From NCBI RefSeq assembly GCF_949628265.1, contig NC_088787.1:24542501-24606500 (forward strand): a stretch of DNA of 64,000 bases. Reading direction: 5' to 3'. This document shows positions 39,601 to 48,547 of the stretch, piece after piece. Within the stretch, counting starts at the first letter, position 1. Each line of letters begins with the position of its first letter. Source of the stretch: Cloeon dipterum (Eukaryota; Arthropoda; Insecta; Ephemeroptera; Baetidae). The translations under genes were made by a program, and so were the position numbers. The notes under the pieces are model-generated. The model had not been told where the DNA came from, did not search any database, and saw only the letters and a list, made by a program, of their open reading frames with translations.

Positions 39601-42600
39601 TTAGTTTTTGATTACCATTTTTGCTTATTTACAAGAATGAAGTAGCACCAATCTCAAATTTACAAGCTTTTTTAATTTCCTAAGTTGCGCGTTGCGTACC
39701 AGTATTGAATGGCTTTTTCCTTCTTCTTTGCAGCAACCCCACCTGTAGCAGTACAGACTGAGAAAAATAGTCCCAATGGTGAGTATGCCGACCAAGCCTG
39801 AAACTTTCCCATTCCGCCCTCTAGTTTATTTTTATTCTCTCGGCCACGAGTGACGTTTTTATGCCTATTGTCTTCCCCCAGAACCTGTTAGTTCGACTGC
39901 AACCACTCCACCTTGCGTGTGCCCGCACCCTGTCGAAGGTGACTCGCAAAGCACACCTTCCCCGCCAGTGGTTTTGGTAAAGCCCGACCCGCGGGGCTTT
40001 TACCGAACCTTGGTTGACGGTTAGTTGTCCCGATCGATTCGGAAACAAACCAGTATTTTATCCATCTTCACTTCTCATGCAGCAAAAGGGGTTCAGGTTT
40101 CCAAGTCGCAGTTAAAGTCCTGGTTATATTTATTTAAGTTTTGGTTTGAATCAGACTAATTGGTCTCAAGTCTCTTTTGTCAGGTGGTGCAGGTAAAACA
40201 GCCCCCCAGCTTCCAGCATGCTTTTTGCTTTCATTATTCCATCATTTTAATAATCAAGCTCTTCCACATTTGAGCTAGAAGAGAGCAAATTAATCAATAC
40301 TAACCTATGGTAAATTGACTGGAATGATTTCTCCAAAATAAATCGTTTTATCTTTGATAAAAAGTACACATCCAGTCAATTTTGCCATTTCACCGCTTCT
40401 ATTTGCATTTGTGTATGTTTCGTCTGGCGTTCACTTGTAAATACCAGTGGGACATTGTCTGTTGCGTAGGTGGTGACGCGTCCGACCGATCGTCCAACTC
40501 TATAAATCCGTTGCATAAATACGACCCGCAAGACAATGAAATCGGTCGTGATCTGGACGAAATCAACATCATTCCCAGCACGCTGGCCGAAATCAATCAC
40601 CCAGGTAAGCCCCAGGTCCCTGCCAGGTCGCCGTCCGCCTCTCCTCTAGAGGGAGTCGAGACGCGTCTCCTGACATTCTCAATGTGTGTGTTCCTGCTGT
40701 TTTAATTTTGTTTTACATCATTTCGAGTTGATTTGAATGAATGAACCAATTTTGTTTCATTTTTCGCGACTTCACAGGCACTTTCTGTTCGTCTCCTTCT
40801 CTCTCTCACTCTCTGTTACTGTTGTACAAATATTTCTGTTTGTGGGTGAATGCTTTTTGTGGTTTCTGTGTTATGCGCGGGGCATGAATTCCACACCTCA
40901 GTTTGCACGTTTCATTTTACTTTTTTTGGGAGGAAATTTTGCACGAACTCTCGTTACCTTTGGGTGGTGTCAGCTAATAAACAGATACACTCTCTTTGGA
41001 TAATTATTCAACCGTCATTTTCATAACACGTAATAAACTCTTCCAGAATATTAACAAAAACACCCTGAAAAGCATGCTACACGACCAAATATTAACTCAT
41101 CCACATAAGCGTTCATCATTAATCAACAAAATACAAATCATTAAAACAAAATTCGCTGAAAATTAAAAAAAAAATAAAAACTCTAAACAAAACGCAGGCA
41201 CCACAGAAGGGACTGGGGCTTACTAGCTGAAAATATTTTAGTCAGCCTCGAATTAACGTTTTGCCTTTTTTATTCGCATTAATTTTGCATGCCTCCTCTC
41301 TCCGGATTAGCTCTCTTGTAGACGGCCTTGATCTCCCGTTCGAGTATAGATATATAGAAGCCGAACAGAAACCCCACGCGCGACACAAGTGGCCCCGCGT
41401 CGTCCCCTTGGATCGAGGAAAAATTGACAATTGCTGTGATTGTTGCAGGGCCGAAGCTGCACGCGTCGCAGGAGCGGCCGCAAATCTACTCGGCAGATAC
41501 GCTGGCCGTGGCCGTGGTGGTGGCCATCGTGGTGGCCCTGGCCATTGGTTTCACCGCCGGATTCGCCATTTCGCGTCGGTGTTGCGGATCCGACGGCGAA
41601 TACGTATCGACCTATAGGGACCGGCCCTTTCATGAGCACCTCAATAGGTAAGTTGTTTGACTTAGCGCGGCTCCACCAGATTTCTTCTTCCGATTTTTAT
41701 ATATTTATATAAGCCATCCTCCACTATCTATTTCGTGTGCATTCGATTTTTTGGTTTCATTTCCTCTCTCTCACACACACCAATCCCCCGACCCAACAAC
41801 GATTTTTAACAACCAGTTTATTTGTCGTTATATATTCGATTGAATTCAATTATTCTCCTCTCTACCATCTATCTAAACCTCTCTTTCTCTAAAAATCCAC
41901 ACATGCAACGGCAGTTTATTAATGACCAATATTGAAATGTAGGGATTGGATTGCTGGCGAGGATGAGAAAACAATGAAATATTTCTATCCGTAGATGAAA
42001 ATGTAAATACCAAGTTTTTCATCTCAAAATTACTATGTGTTCTTGCAAAACTACGCAAATGAGGATTGTCTCTTCAGTTCTACTCTTTCGTTCGAATGCT
42101 TTTTTGTATTTAATATATATATAAATATTTATTTACTCTCTCTATCCTCCTGTCTTTTCTTCTCCTCGATTTCGATGCTCTTTGTTTTTCTCTCTCCTGA
42201 TTTTTGGGGGTCTGTAGTGGTCTATCATCTTGTTTGCAGGTAAGCCGATTTCAAAGTCTCAGTCCTCCAATCTCTCTATATGGTGATGTTCCTATTTGAG
42301 CAGCGAGAGCTTTAAGCAGACGAGGTGAATTGACTGTTCTTATGTATACGCAATCAGCCTCCATATATATATTACAAATCTCTTGAGAAACAATTTATTG
42401 CCAATAGCTCTGTCAAGTCAATTCGTATTCTAATGTGTACATTTTGATGAGAGAAACAAACAATGAATCGCTCGTCTCACCAGCACATCATCAAAAACTG
42501 TGTCTCTAAAATTCGTAAAACATGGTTCCAATCATTTTGACACCATAAACGCTTTGCATAACAGCTTTTTTATCATTCACTCAACGAAACCGGCGCTTCG

Positions 42601-44051
42601 GTTTTCAAAATACTTGGGACCACAAGACTCTCTACTACACTTTCCTTCTCTGGTTTCTTTCCGTGGTAGCCTCTTTTCTGTTGGATGCTCTTGGTGTTTG
42701 GGCATGCTGTATTATAAATATTTTCGTTGCAACAAAACAGCTTATTCTCAGGAGCACTGCACGCGGACCGAGTGAATTCATCATCAGTATGCCACCTGCC
42801 GGGCTGATGTGCTCTACCGGTTGCATACGCCTCTATCTATATTCAAATTAATTTGAGGACCCCTAAACACATTTAATGAAGGGACATTCTATCCTGTTAC
42901 GAAATTTTTTTGTTAAGGAACAAACTTCCCTGTTTTTGGTGTTAGGGAAACTAATTTGTATAACATCATATGGGCGTCGATAGTTTTTTGTGTATAGCAA
43001 AAAATCTTGGAATCAGGGAGGTTTGGAATCTCCGTTGATGAATGGGTGCAAAAGAGAACAGCTAGTATGTATGTACATTGTATCCCTATTAATTATCAGG
43101 GAAGTAGAAATCCGGTTGCGACTCTGTTACCGTGATTGTTGGGCTACTTGAATTTTTGGTTGATATATAGCCAAATCACCAGCAAAAAAATCAACAGTAA
43201 ATCCATCGCTAATATAGCGGCAAATCACAAAAATTCCAACAGCTAGTCGAATTTTCCTGTCAACCATATACTTTTTGCCTGCGTTTTAGTTGAAAAATGG
43301 GAATAGGGAAAAAATTATTTTCTTATTAAAATTTACATAACCATTATTCTCAACGAAAATTGCTGCTCACTGAGGTCCAGGATTTTTCACGTGTTTTACC
43401 TTCAATCAATCAAATTGATTTTATCTGGGGTTCTTTACAAGCTAATAATTAAATTCTAAAAAACCTTTCATTTTGTGCTATTACGTTCATTGCCCATTTC
43501 CATTGCTCCAATAATCTAAATACATTATTGCACGAGTCTGTATATTTGGTATATTTTTAGAAAAAAGGTCCCTAAAATGCAACCTATCTGACATCAAATA
43601 GGGGTCATCAATTCTCACGCGTCAGTTGCACTGCTCCTAACGACCAGCAAGCTGGTAGCTTTAGCCGACCTGATTGTCCCAACCCCGTCCCCACTTAACT
43701 GTGTCGTCCTGAGTAAACCACCAAATAAGGTAGAGGACGGTGCCCGTCTCTGTTGTGCGCGTTCTAACCCTGGAAAATCGATGTGTTGCACGTGCCCTCC
43801 GCCCCTTGCCGACGCCGATTGCATTTGTCTTGAGGCGCCGTAACTGATTAGGGGGCGCGACCCCGTTGCGCTGTTGCAGCTTCCCAGGTCACGACGGAGC
43901 TCTGAACGACTCTGCCTACCTGCCGCCGTGCTCGAACAACAAGCCCATCAACCTGGTGCTGAACGTGCCGCCGAAGAACGCGAACGGCAAGAACGCCAAC
44001 TCGTCGGCCGAGAACAAGCCGGTGCAGAAGGTCAAGAAGACCTACATTTAG
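7682..44051 (+). CDS. Sema-1a: Semaphorin-1a, transmembrane axon-guidance protein (spliced, 5' partial)
   Basis: Class 1 transmembrane semaphorin. In insects the family acts as a Plexin A ligand on growth cones and axons and also signals in reverse through its cytoplasmic tail. The 15 coding exons listed separately join in frame to about 751 residues. They give most of the sema domain (from FLGN...HKDHFKLL through the conserved [24 protein letters not shown] and [15 protein letters not shown] blocks), a cysteine-rich PSI domain (HRCGSDK...DPYCAW), a linker, one transmembrane helix followed by SRRCC, and a tail ending KKTYI. The tail is nearly identical to the grasshopper protein. All junctions are GT/AG and all phases agree. 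The signal peptide and the extreme N-terminus of the sema domain are missing and should be encoded upstream. Introns shrink from about 12 kb at the 5' end to about 58-450 bp in the middle. Identity is secure; the linker exon boundaries are less so. Confidence 0.96.
8103..8119. repeat. (TA)n microsatellite
   Basis: Short TA dinucleotide run inside a Sema-1a intron. Confidence 0.85.
10581..10602. repeat. (GCTT)n microsatellite
   Basis: About five GCTT tetranucleotide units inside a Sema-1a intron. Confidence 0.85.
11532..11560. repeat. (GT)n microsatellite, interrupted
   Basis: GT dinucleotide run with one TA interruption, followed directly by a short CG dinucleotide run. Confidence 0.9.
12642..12686. 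repeat. (GA)n microsatellite
   Basis: About 22 GA units. Long GA runs are also GAGA-factor type sites in insects, but nothing else here points to a promoter. Confidence 0.93.
16583..16782. other. Assembly gap of exactly 200 N
   Basis: A run of exactly 200 N inside a Sema-1a intron. The round number suggests a scaffolding placeholder, so the true length is unknown and intron-size statements across it are approximate. Confidence 0.98.
17741..17792 (+). CDS. Sema-1a: Sema-1a exon b (sema domain)
   Basis: Acceptor tctgtttcag and donor gtaagt. The first base completes AGA (Arg) with the previous exon, giving the junction GARNIVYN. The exon reads [17 protein letters not shown] and ends in phase 0, matching the ARNIVYNISL block of insect Sema-1a. 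Confidence 0.95.
21475..21497. repeat. (GA)n microsatellite
   Basis: About 11 GA units inside the 12-kb Sema-1a intron. Confidence 0.9.
24514..24543. promoter_or_regulatory. Pair of consensus CRE palindromes
   Basis: Two perfect TGACGTCA octamers, at 24514-24521 and 24536-24543, lie 22 bp apart centre to centre and are separated by a T-rich spacer. TGACGTCA is the CREB/ATF consensus. Use as an intronic enhancer is inference. Confidence 0.4.
26413..26431. repeat. (GCG)n trinucleotide repeat
   Basis: Run of GCG units inside the 12-kb Sema-1a intron. It is not part of any exon. Confidence 0.9.
29690..29752 (+). CDS. Sema-1a: Sema-1a exon c (sema domain)
   Basis: Acceptor ttctgttacag and donor gtaagt, phase 0 at both ends, 21 codons. 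It reads [19 protein letters not shown] and then LE, matching the RIEWHSS...ELC..KGKSE block. The cysteine is the first conserved cysteine of the sema domain in this part of the protein. Confidence 0.95.
29753..33955 (+). other. Sema-1a intron (4.2 kb)
   Basis: Phase 0 intron. It contains a short GT run near 31837-31849 and a (CAT)n run at 32651-32670. No exon or RNA gene was recognised. Confidence 0.8.
32651..32670. repeat. (CAT)n trinucleotide repeat
   Basis: Six CAT/ATC units inside a Sema-1a intron. Confidence 0.85.
33956..34063 (+). CDS. Sema-1a: Sema-1a exon d (sema domain)
   Basis: Acceptor tgtttccag and donor gtgagc, phase 0 at both ends, 36 codons. It begins [20 protein letters not shown] and includes [13 protein letters not shown]. 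These match the conserved DCQNYIRV and CGTNAY.P.C blocks of semaphorins, with three of the conserved cysteines. Confidence 0.96.
34064..35178 (+). other. Sema-1a intron (1.1 kb)
   Basis: Phase 0 intron. I see no additional feature in it. Confidence 0.85.
35179..35266 (+). CDS. Sema-1a: Sema-1a exon e (sema domain)
   Basis: Acceptor tgttacag and donor gtgagt. The exon reads [20 protein letters not shown] followed by DHNSTSVYV and ends in phase 1. It matches the GLCPFDPDHNST block and contains the NES and NST glycosylation sequons. Confidence 0.95.
35267..37501 (+). other. Sema-1a intron (2.2 kb)
   Basis: Phase 1 intron with a short CA run near 36486-36502. The antisense strand at 36571-37257 carries the longest uninterrupted reading frame in the window (228 codons). 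It has no recognisable domain. Confidence 0.8.
37502..37606 (+). CDS. Sema-1a: Sema-1a exon f (sema domain)
   Basis: Acceptor tgtctgcag and donor gtgaga. It completes an Asp with the previous exon and reads [20 protein letters not shown], then [14 protein letters not shown]. This is the most conserved sema-domain signature of the family ([24 protein letters not shown]). It ends in phase 1 and is followed by a 58-bp intron. Confidence 0.97.
37665..37753 (+). CDS. Sema-1a: Sema-1a exon g (sema domain)
   Basis: Acceptor cttttgcag and donor gtgaga. It reads [20 protein letters not shown] then AVEYINCGK and ends in phase 0. It matches the PNFVN...[15 protein letters not shown] block. Confidence 0.97.
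37921..38062 (+). CDS. Sema-1a: Sema-1a exon h (sema domain)
   Basis: Acceptor gcttttgcag and donor gtgagt, starting in phase 0. It includes [20 protein letters not shown], then [12 protein letters not shown] and [13 protein letters not shown]. The ARVCK.D.GG, W.SFLK.RLNCS and FYF.EI motifs are diagnostic for semaphorins. It ends in phase 1. Confidence 0.97.
38257..38605 (+). CDS. Sema-1a: Sema-1a exon i (sema domain)
   Basis: Acceptor cctccgcag and donor gtaagc. It encodes [20 protein letters not shown], the [11 protein letters not shown] block, [30 protein letters not shown] and FVKNHALMD. Codon third positions are strongly GC-biased compared with the introns. It ends in phase 2, completing a Gln with the next exon. 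Confidence 0.96.
38606..39041 (+). other. Sema-1a intron (0.4 kb)
   Basis: AT-rich phase 2 intron. I see no further feature in it. Confidence 0.9.
39042..39517 (+). CDS. Sema-1a: Sema-1a exon j (end of sema domain and PSI domain)
   Basis: Acceptor ccctttgcag and donor gttggt, which is a weak donor. The exon reads [34 protein letters not shown] and [11 protein letters not shown], finishing the sema domain. The PSI domain follows ([25 protein letters not shown], then a later Cys) up to [13 protein letters not shown]. It ends in phase 1. If the weak donor is not used, the frame reads eight further codons (GWFCFLAD) and stops. Confidence 0.95.
39734..39778 (+). CDS. Sema-1a: Sema-1a exon k (juxtamembrane linker, 45 nt)
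   Basis: Acceptor ttctttgcag and donor gtgagt. It encodes [15 protein letters not shown] plus one base (phase 1 in, phase 1 out). It has Pro/Thr-rich linker composition, as in the grasshopper protein between PSI and membrane. The exon is symmetric, so it can be skipped without frame change. Confidence 0.75.
39882..40019 (+). CDS. Sema-1a: Sema-1a exon l (linker; 3' end uncertain, possibly a terminal exon)
   Basis: Acceptor gtcttcccccag. The frame reads [20 protein letters not shown] followed by [11 protein letters not shown] and on to TLVDG, then a TAG stop at 40022-40024. Two in-phase donors exist: after 39938 (gtgact) and after 40019 (gttagt). Both leave phase 1, which suits the next exon. 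If neither is used, the exon ends the protein before the membrane helix. An AATAAA at 40337-40342 could terminate such a transcript. Confidence 0.55.
40470..40604 (+). CDS. Sema-1a: Sema-1a exon m (linker)
   Basis: Acceptor gttgcgtag (AG after TGCGT) and donor gtaagc. It encodes [20 protein letters not shown], then [13 protein letters not shown] and [13 protein letters not shown]. The NEI...D..N/IIP.TLAEINH block is shared with grasshopper Sema-1a, so this is a genuine linker exon. Phase 1 at both ends. Confidence 0.9.
40605..41448 (+). other. Sema-1a intron (0.8 kb)
   Basis: Phase 1 intron. An AG at 41198 is followed by nine in-frame codons and a stop, but it lacks a pyrimidine tract and I do not call an exon. 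Confidence 0.8.
41449..41647 (+). CDS. Sema-1a: Sema-1a exon n (transmembrane segment)
   Basis: Acceptor gattgttgcag and donor gtaagt. It encodes [18 protein letters not shown], then a helix of about 23 hydrophobic residues ([20 protein letters not shown] and onward) and the stop-transfer SRRCCGSD. The start of the cytoplasmic tail ([11 protein letters not shown]) follows. Small-residue spacing (G-x3-G) in the helix is typical of Sema-1a. It ends in phase 2. Reading into the intron gives one Arg and a stop. Confidence 0.95.
41648..43879 (+). other. Sema-1a intron (2.2 kb) with a back-to-back splice site
   Basis: Phase 2 intron before the last exon. At 42237-42245 a pyrimidine-rich tract ends in GCAG directly followed by GTAAGC, a juxtaposed acceptor and donor. 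No coding exon was recognised between the flanking exons. Confidence 0.75.
43880..44051 (+). CDS. Sema-1a: Sema-1a exon o (cytoplasmic tail and stop)
   Basis: Acceptor gctgttgcag. The exon reads [20 protein letters not shown], then [20 protein letters not shown] and [13 protein letters not shown], ending at TAG (44049-44051). This tail is almost identical to the grasshopper one, far closer than to the fly one, and is the firmest identification in the gene. Confidence 0.97.
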
Positions 44052-46280
44052 TGCTGACTGCTGCTCCGCCTGCTCGCGTGGCGCCACAAGAAGGTTTTGT
44101 GACTTTTGAGATGAATGTGCCTCCTGTAAGATTTATGCTAGACTTTCGGACGACAAGAGCCTTTTGAGTCTATTCCGTGTTGTTGGCCAGACTTTCCGTT
44201 GTGCACTCGAGACGTTCAAAAGCGGTGACACTGTTATTTGATATAAATAAATAATTAAAGCAAATGATGTTGTGCAAGCAGACACGTGAGCGAGAGAAAT
44301 AGGAATGGTTGTCTCTAGTTTTGTGCACGCGGTGAGTTTTATTATTGAAGAATGTCGTGTAAATAATGCGTAAATCGACGGTTCTTTATATCTATACATA
44401 CACAGACAAAAACAGATAATTATTATAAAGCCGACGGGAGCAAAGAAGTGAATTGTGATTGCGAACGAGGAATGCATGCGAAAATAAAAACTACTCTAAG
44501 CTTGTACTCGCAAACGGTCAGTTCCAGACGAGAGTGGACAACGCTGTACATATTGAAAGGTTGCGCGCATGACGACGAGAACACGCCCACGTTAACTGGG
44601 AATTTTCATGTTGAATGACTGATTATTATTACTACACATGCATATTATTGCTATGAAAATATATACCGAGTCGCAGACTTTGCGTTTCGTACATGTAAAT
44701 GCAAATGAGATATTTTTTCTGCTGTGTAACCGTAACCACCCACCCACCCAACCAACCAACCAATCTTTTCGCGCGACAGTACAATTTTGATTTCGACGCC
44801 GGGTTTTGTTGTCTCATTTTTCGCTGAGGACGGAACTCGTGCAGTGATTCAGTAAACGCAAGTTAAGAAGCAGAAATGTAATAAGATTATATAGGCCTAT
44901 ACTACACACTACACGCTACGAGACGAGAGTAACTCGATCGCTGGAGATAGGGATAAAAAGGTCAATGTCATTTTGTATAATAATTAATTTACCCGCATAC
45001 CTATCATACCCTCTAAAGAGAAACTGTACTAGACGTGGTGGTCAATCTTTTTTCTATGATCAAACAATTCGATTGCCGCCTTTTGCGGTCCGCTCGCTGC
45101 GACAAAAATTTCCAAGTCAGAATCTCCATCTGATATATAATGTCTTGTTAAATATAGACTGTGATTTAAATCATTTTAAAAGCCCTGCAATCAATTTCGA
45201 ACCATTTGGTTGTCCCACAACTTGATTCCCTTTCAAAGGTCAAATCTGATTCTGGTCGCCGCGAAGTGGAAACAAATCGAGAGGATATATAATATTTGGC
45301 CACCGACGGCATAAAATTGACCATGTACTTGACAAAATAGACGAAGCTTTGAAAATGACGGCATAATCCAATCATTGTTCATTTTGTAAGAGAAGATTCA
45401 CTCGCGCTCGTTCACACTTTTGATACAAAAAAAAATAAGCGAAAGAAACGGTCACTCTGTGCTGCGTACACTGTGTTGTATTCATTTTGTTCCAAAGAAG
45501 TTAATTGATAAGTTTGTCCGCCGACTCTGGCTCGTGACCTGGGCTTTGCTGCCGTTTTTTGAGACCCGCCTACACGCAAATTGCCATTTTGTGATCTCCC
45601 CCTGAGATGGAAATACTCTTTTTTGGCTCCTATTATTTTTCTACTCAAAAGCCCAGCGCTCGAGAGCAGAGTCGCACTTTCTGAAGCCGTCGCCGCCTCT
45701 CCAATAATTGTAAAGCCCGACAGGCGGCGCCGCCTTTCAGATTTCAATGCTCATACGTTTTGTTTTAATTACTGGGTACGTGACTTGGTTTATCAAAGAT
45801 AAGTCAGCTGAATATTGGCGCATTACCTGCGTGCTGCTATTACGTATTTGACTTACAGGGCGTTTACACTGAACAAATATGAATTGTACATTATCTTGAT
45901 AAAAAGCAGATTTGCCAAATTAAAGTTAGTGTTTTTTCACACTCACTCTTTCGACAAGGTTCATCTGTTAAATTGCTAGATGTCAGGAAAAAACAGTATA
46001 ATGTTCAATTTAATTTTTTATACTACGTGAATAAATATGCCGCGTTCTGTTGCGATTCAAAAGGAAAACACTTGCACAAGATGTTTTCATTCACTGCGTA
46101 TGCCTACTGAGAAGTTTTAGAAAAATAACGTGGATATAAAACACACACACACACACTGTTCTATATTAAGATGTAATGTAAGATCTCTGCGCTCTTTTGT
46201 ATTAATGTATTATAAAATGGATTATAATTGTGCCCATCAAGTAAACTCCCTGTAAAAAATAAAAATAAAGGATTTTTAAA
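44052..46280 (+). other. Sema-1a 3' UTR with two possible poly(A) regions
   Basis: No coding sequence follows the TAG. A proximal AATAAA lies at 44246-44251 with a GT-rich stretch downstream. Two adjacent AATAAA hexamers lie at 46258-46269, followed by a T-rich stretch. This predicts a short (about 0.2 kb) and a long (about 2.2 kb) 3' UTR. The long form contains two Pumilio-type octamers at 44358-44365 and 44545-44552. Confidence 0.6.
46258..46269 (+). terminator. Distal poly(A) signal of Sema-1a
   Basis: Two abutting AATAAA hexamers are followed within about 40 bp by a T- and CT-rich region, the usual arrangement of a cleavage site. Confidence 0.6.
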
Positions 46281-47433
46281 AACAATTTTACTCTGCTTCT
46301 TTTCACTTCTACTTTATACAGTTAACCTCTACCCCCAGACTGAACAGAAAAAGCTCATAAATTAGGGGCTGAAACCGGCAGCCGAAACAAAAGTTGAATT
46401 GGACACTTTACTGTGTAAATCAGTCGAAGAATTAACAGCTCGGAGCTCACCACAGAAGCTGAATTTTCTACTGACAAAATACTTATTGTGATCATATTGT
46501 CACGAATAGAAGTTTCTTTGGGGCGAAGGAGAAATAAGCTGATTATTTTGTTTAAAATCAATTAAAAACTGTCAGATTCAATTCTAAATGACGAGTGGCG
46601 ATTAAATCATAAATTTCAGTTCTTGCGGTTAGTCATTTACAATCATACTCAATACTCAACATATATATACGATTTGGTCTTCAATCGACGCGAGCATTCG
46701 CTCTTGCCGGCTCACAAACATTTTCAATAGTGAATTACAAATATATCCCTTAGATGGCGAAACATAACAGTCATACTAGAAATTCAACGAGTGATTACAA
46801 TTAATTACTCGTTACAATATTATATGATTTTATTTTTCGCTGACATAAAAAAATCATACATTACACAGGAAATCATGCGAATTTAAAATCAAGGGAGCTA
46901 AGCATAGTACATTTTTTGCTTTTTTTAAATAAATTATCATATATATGGAAGGATCTAAATCAAGTGACACCCCCCTTGGCAAGTGGTCTTCAGATTTTGA
47001 TGAAATTCGGTGGAGATGTTGCCTTAGGGGACCTAAGTTGAACCCTAAAATATTAGGTGAAAATTCCAAAAATTGCCCATTTTACAGGGGTTCAAAATTT
47101 GAGATTTTTGAAAAAGGTGATGTTTTCGACGATTTGTAACTTTGACTCTGTTTGTGGTAAACACAAAAATTTTGTATCCAAAATGATCTACGTTTAACGC
47201 CAAACAACCTCCCCAAGATAAAAAACTTCGTAGGTCAAAGGTCAAGGTCACTAAATTGGGGTCAAACTTTTCGAAAAAATCCCACATACCCTAGTACATA
47301 AAATTTTGAAAATTCAAAATAGCCAAAATGTGCCTCATATCCATGGTAACAACATATAAAAAATTGGCGAGAGTTATTTTTTTCTTTTTCGAGATATTTT
47401 GAATTGAGTGTTGAAAATCGATGTTTTCCGGGT
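46281..47433. other. Intergenic DNA, repeat-derived in its 3' half
   Basis: No gene was seen. From about 46860 the sequence resembles the neighbouring foldback DNA in style. It contains a module (TTCGTAGGTC... at 47227-47251) that recurs in both arms of the second foldback. This suggests a remnant of a related element. Confidence 0.5.
47232..47250 (+). promoter_or_regulatory. Triple AGGTCA nuclear-receptor half-site array
   Basis: AGGTCA (47232-47237), one A, AGGTCA (47239-47244) and AGGTCA (47245-47250) stand in direct orientation. This gives a DR1 element and, overlapping it, TCAAGGTCA, the extended half-site known for FTZ-F1/ERR-type receptors. Binding in vivo is inference. Confidence 0.4.
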
Positions 47434-48393
47434 CTTTTGATCGCAAATAAAATCACGTTTTCCGCTTAATCTCAGCTTCTATGGGTCCGATTTAGAAAAA
47501 CCGCACACCATTTGATACGTAATGACCTCCCCTAGGTAATGCAAGTGATCATAAGGGTGCCCACCCCCTTCGAACCCTTAACCGCCCCTGGAAATCCGAA
47601 AAAAATATTTTATCATATATTTACTATCTCAATCGATTAATTAAGCAAAATATTAATCAAATATGTTCCAAAATAATTAAAATATAAAATATTTATATTT
47701 TCTTTGTAAAAATAATTTGAATAAAAATTATTTAAGTTTATTTTAAATATATAATAATTTTGCATTATTTGTTTATTCAAAAAGACTGAATTTTTATATT
47801 TTTATAAATGAATTTTTGAAAATATTTTCTATTCTAGTTTTTATTTTATTATTATAAATAAATGCAACTATTAAAATATTAGTTTAACCATTGGCATTTG
47901 GTAAAAATTGTGTGTTTAAAACATTGTTGCTAATGGTCGCATTTCTTTATATTTATAAAAACACTGTAAAATAGAAAATATATTCGAAAATTCATTGTAA
48001 AAATAACAAAGTTCAGTCATTTTGAATAAACAAAAAACGCAAAATTATTATGTATATATTTAAAATAAACTTAAATAATTTTTAATGAGCAATTTTCCTT
48101 TTTTGAAGTTATTTTTACAAAGATAATAGAAATATTTTATATTTTAAATATTTTGGAGCATGTTTGATTAGTATTTTGCTTAATTAATCGATTTAGATAG
48201 TAAATATATGAAAAAAATATTTTTTTCGGATTTCCAGGGGGTGGTTAAGGGTTCGAAGGGGGTGGGCACCCTTATGCTCACTTGCATTACCTGTGGGGAG
48301 GTTATTACGTATCAAATGGTGTGCGGTTATTCTAAATCGGACCCATAGAAGCTGAGATTAAGCGGAAAACGTGTTTTTATTTGCGATCAAAAG
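47434..48393. mobile_element. Foldback element 1, near-complete 0.96-kb palindrome
   Basis: The 5' end CTTTTGATCGCAAATAAAA pairs with the 3' end at 48375-48393. The arms continue through the GGGTGGGCACC / GGTGCCCACCC block and on into AT-rich DNA to near position 47910, so each arm is roughly 0.43 kb with a loop of some tens of bases. Arm divergence is low in the outer 200 bp. There is no open reading frame, so it is non-autonomous or structural. Its right boundary abuts the next element exactly, and no target-site duplication could be matched. Confidence 0.8.
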
Positions 48394-48547
48394 CAGAGTT
48401 CGCAAAAACACGCATTTTTCCGGAAAAACCCACTGCATTGCAAAAAACTGTTTTTTGCGGGTTTTTCTGCAAATTTGCGAATTTTTCCGAAACACATGCA
48501 TTCTTATGGAAAATCAAAAATTCTCATGATGGATGGCCAAAAGTAGG

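Noticed and set aside
41196..41227. AG followed by nine in-frame codons and a stop, considered as a terminal exon giving a secreted Sema-1a
   Set aside because: The sequence before the AG is A-rich without a pyrimidine tract, and no poly(A) signal follows at suitable distance.
43600..43879. GC-rich stretch before the last Sema-1a exon, examined for a tRNA-derived SINE
   Set aside because: No A/B box pair or cloverleaf could be built and no poly(A) or target duplication is visible.
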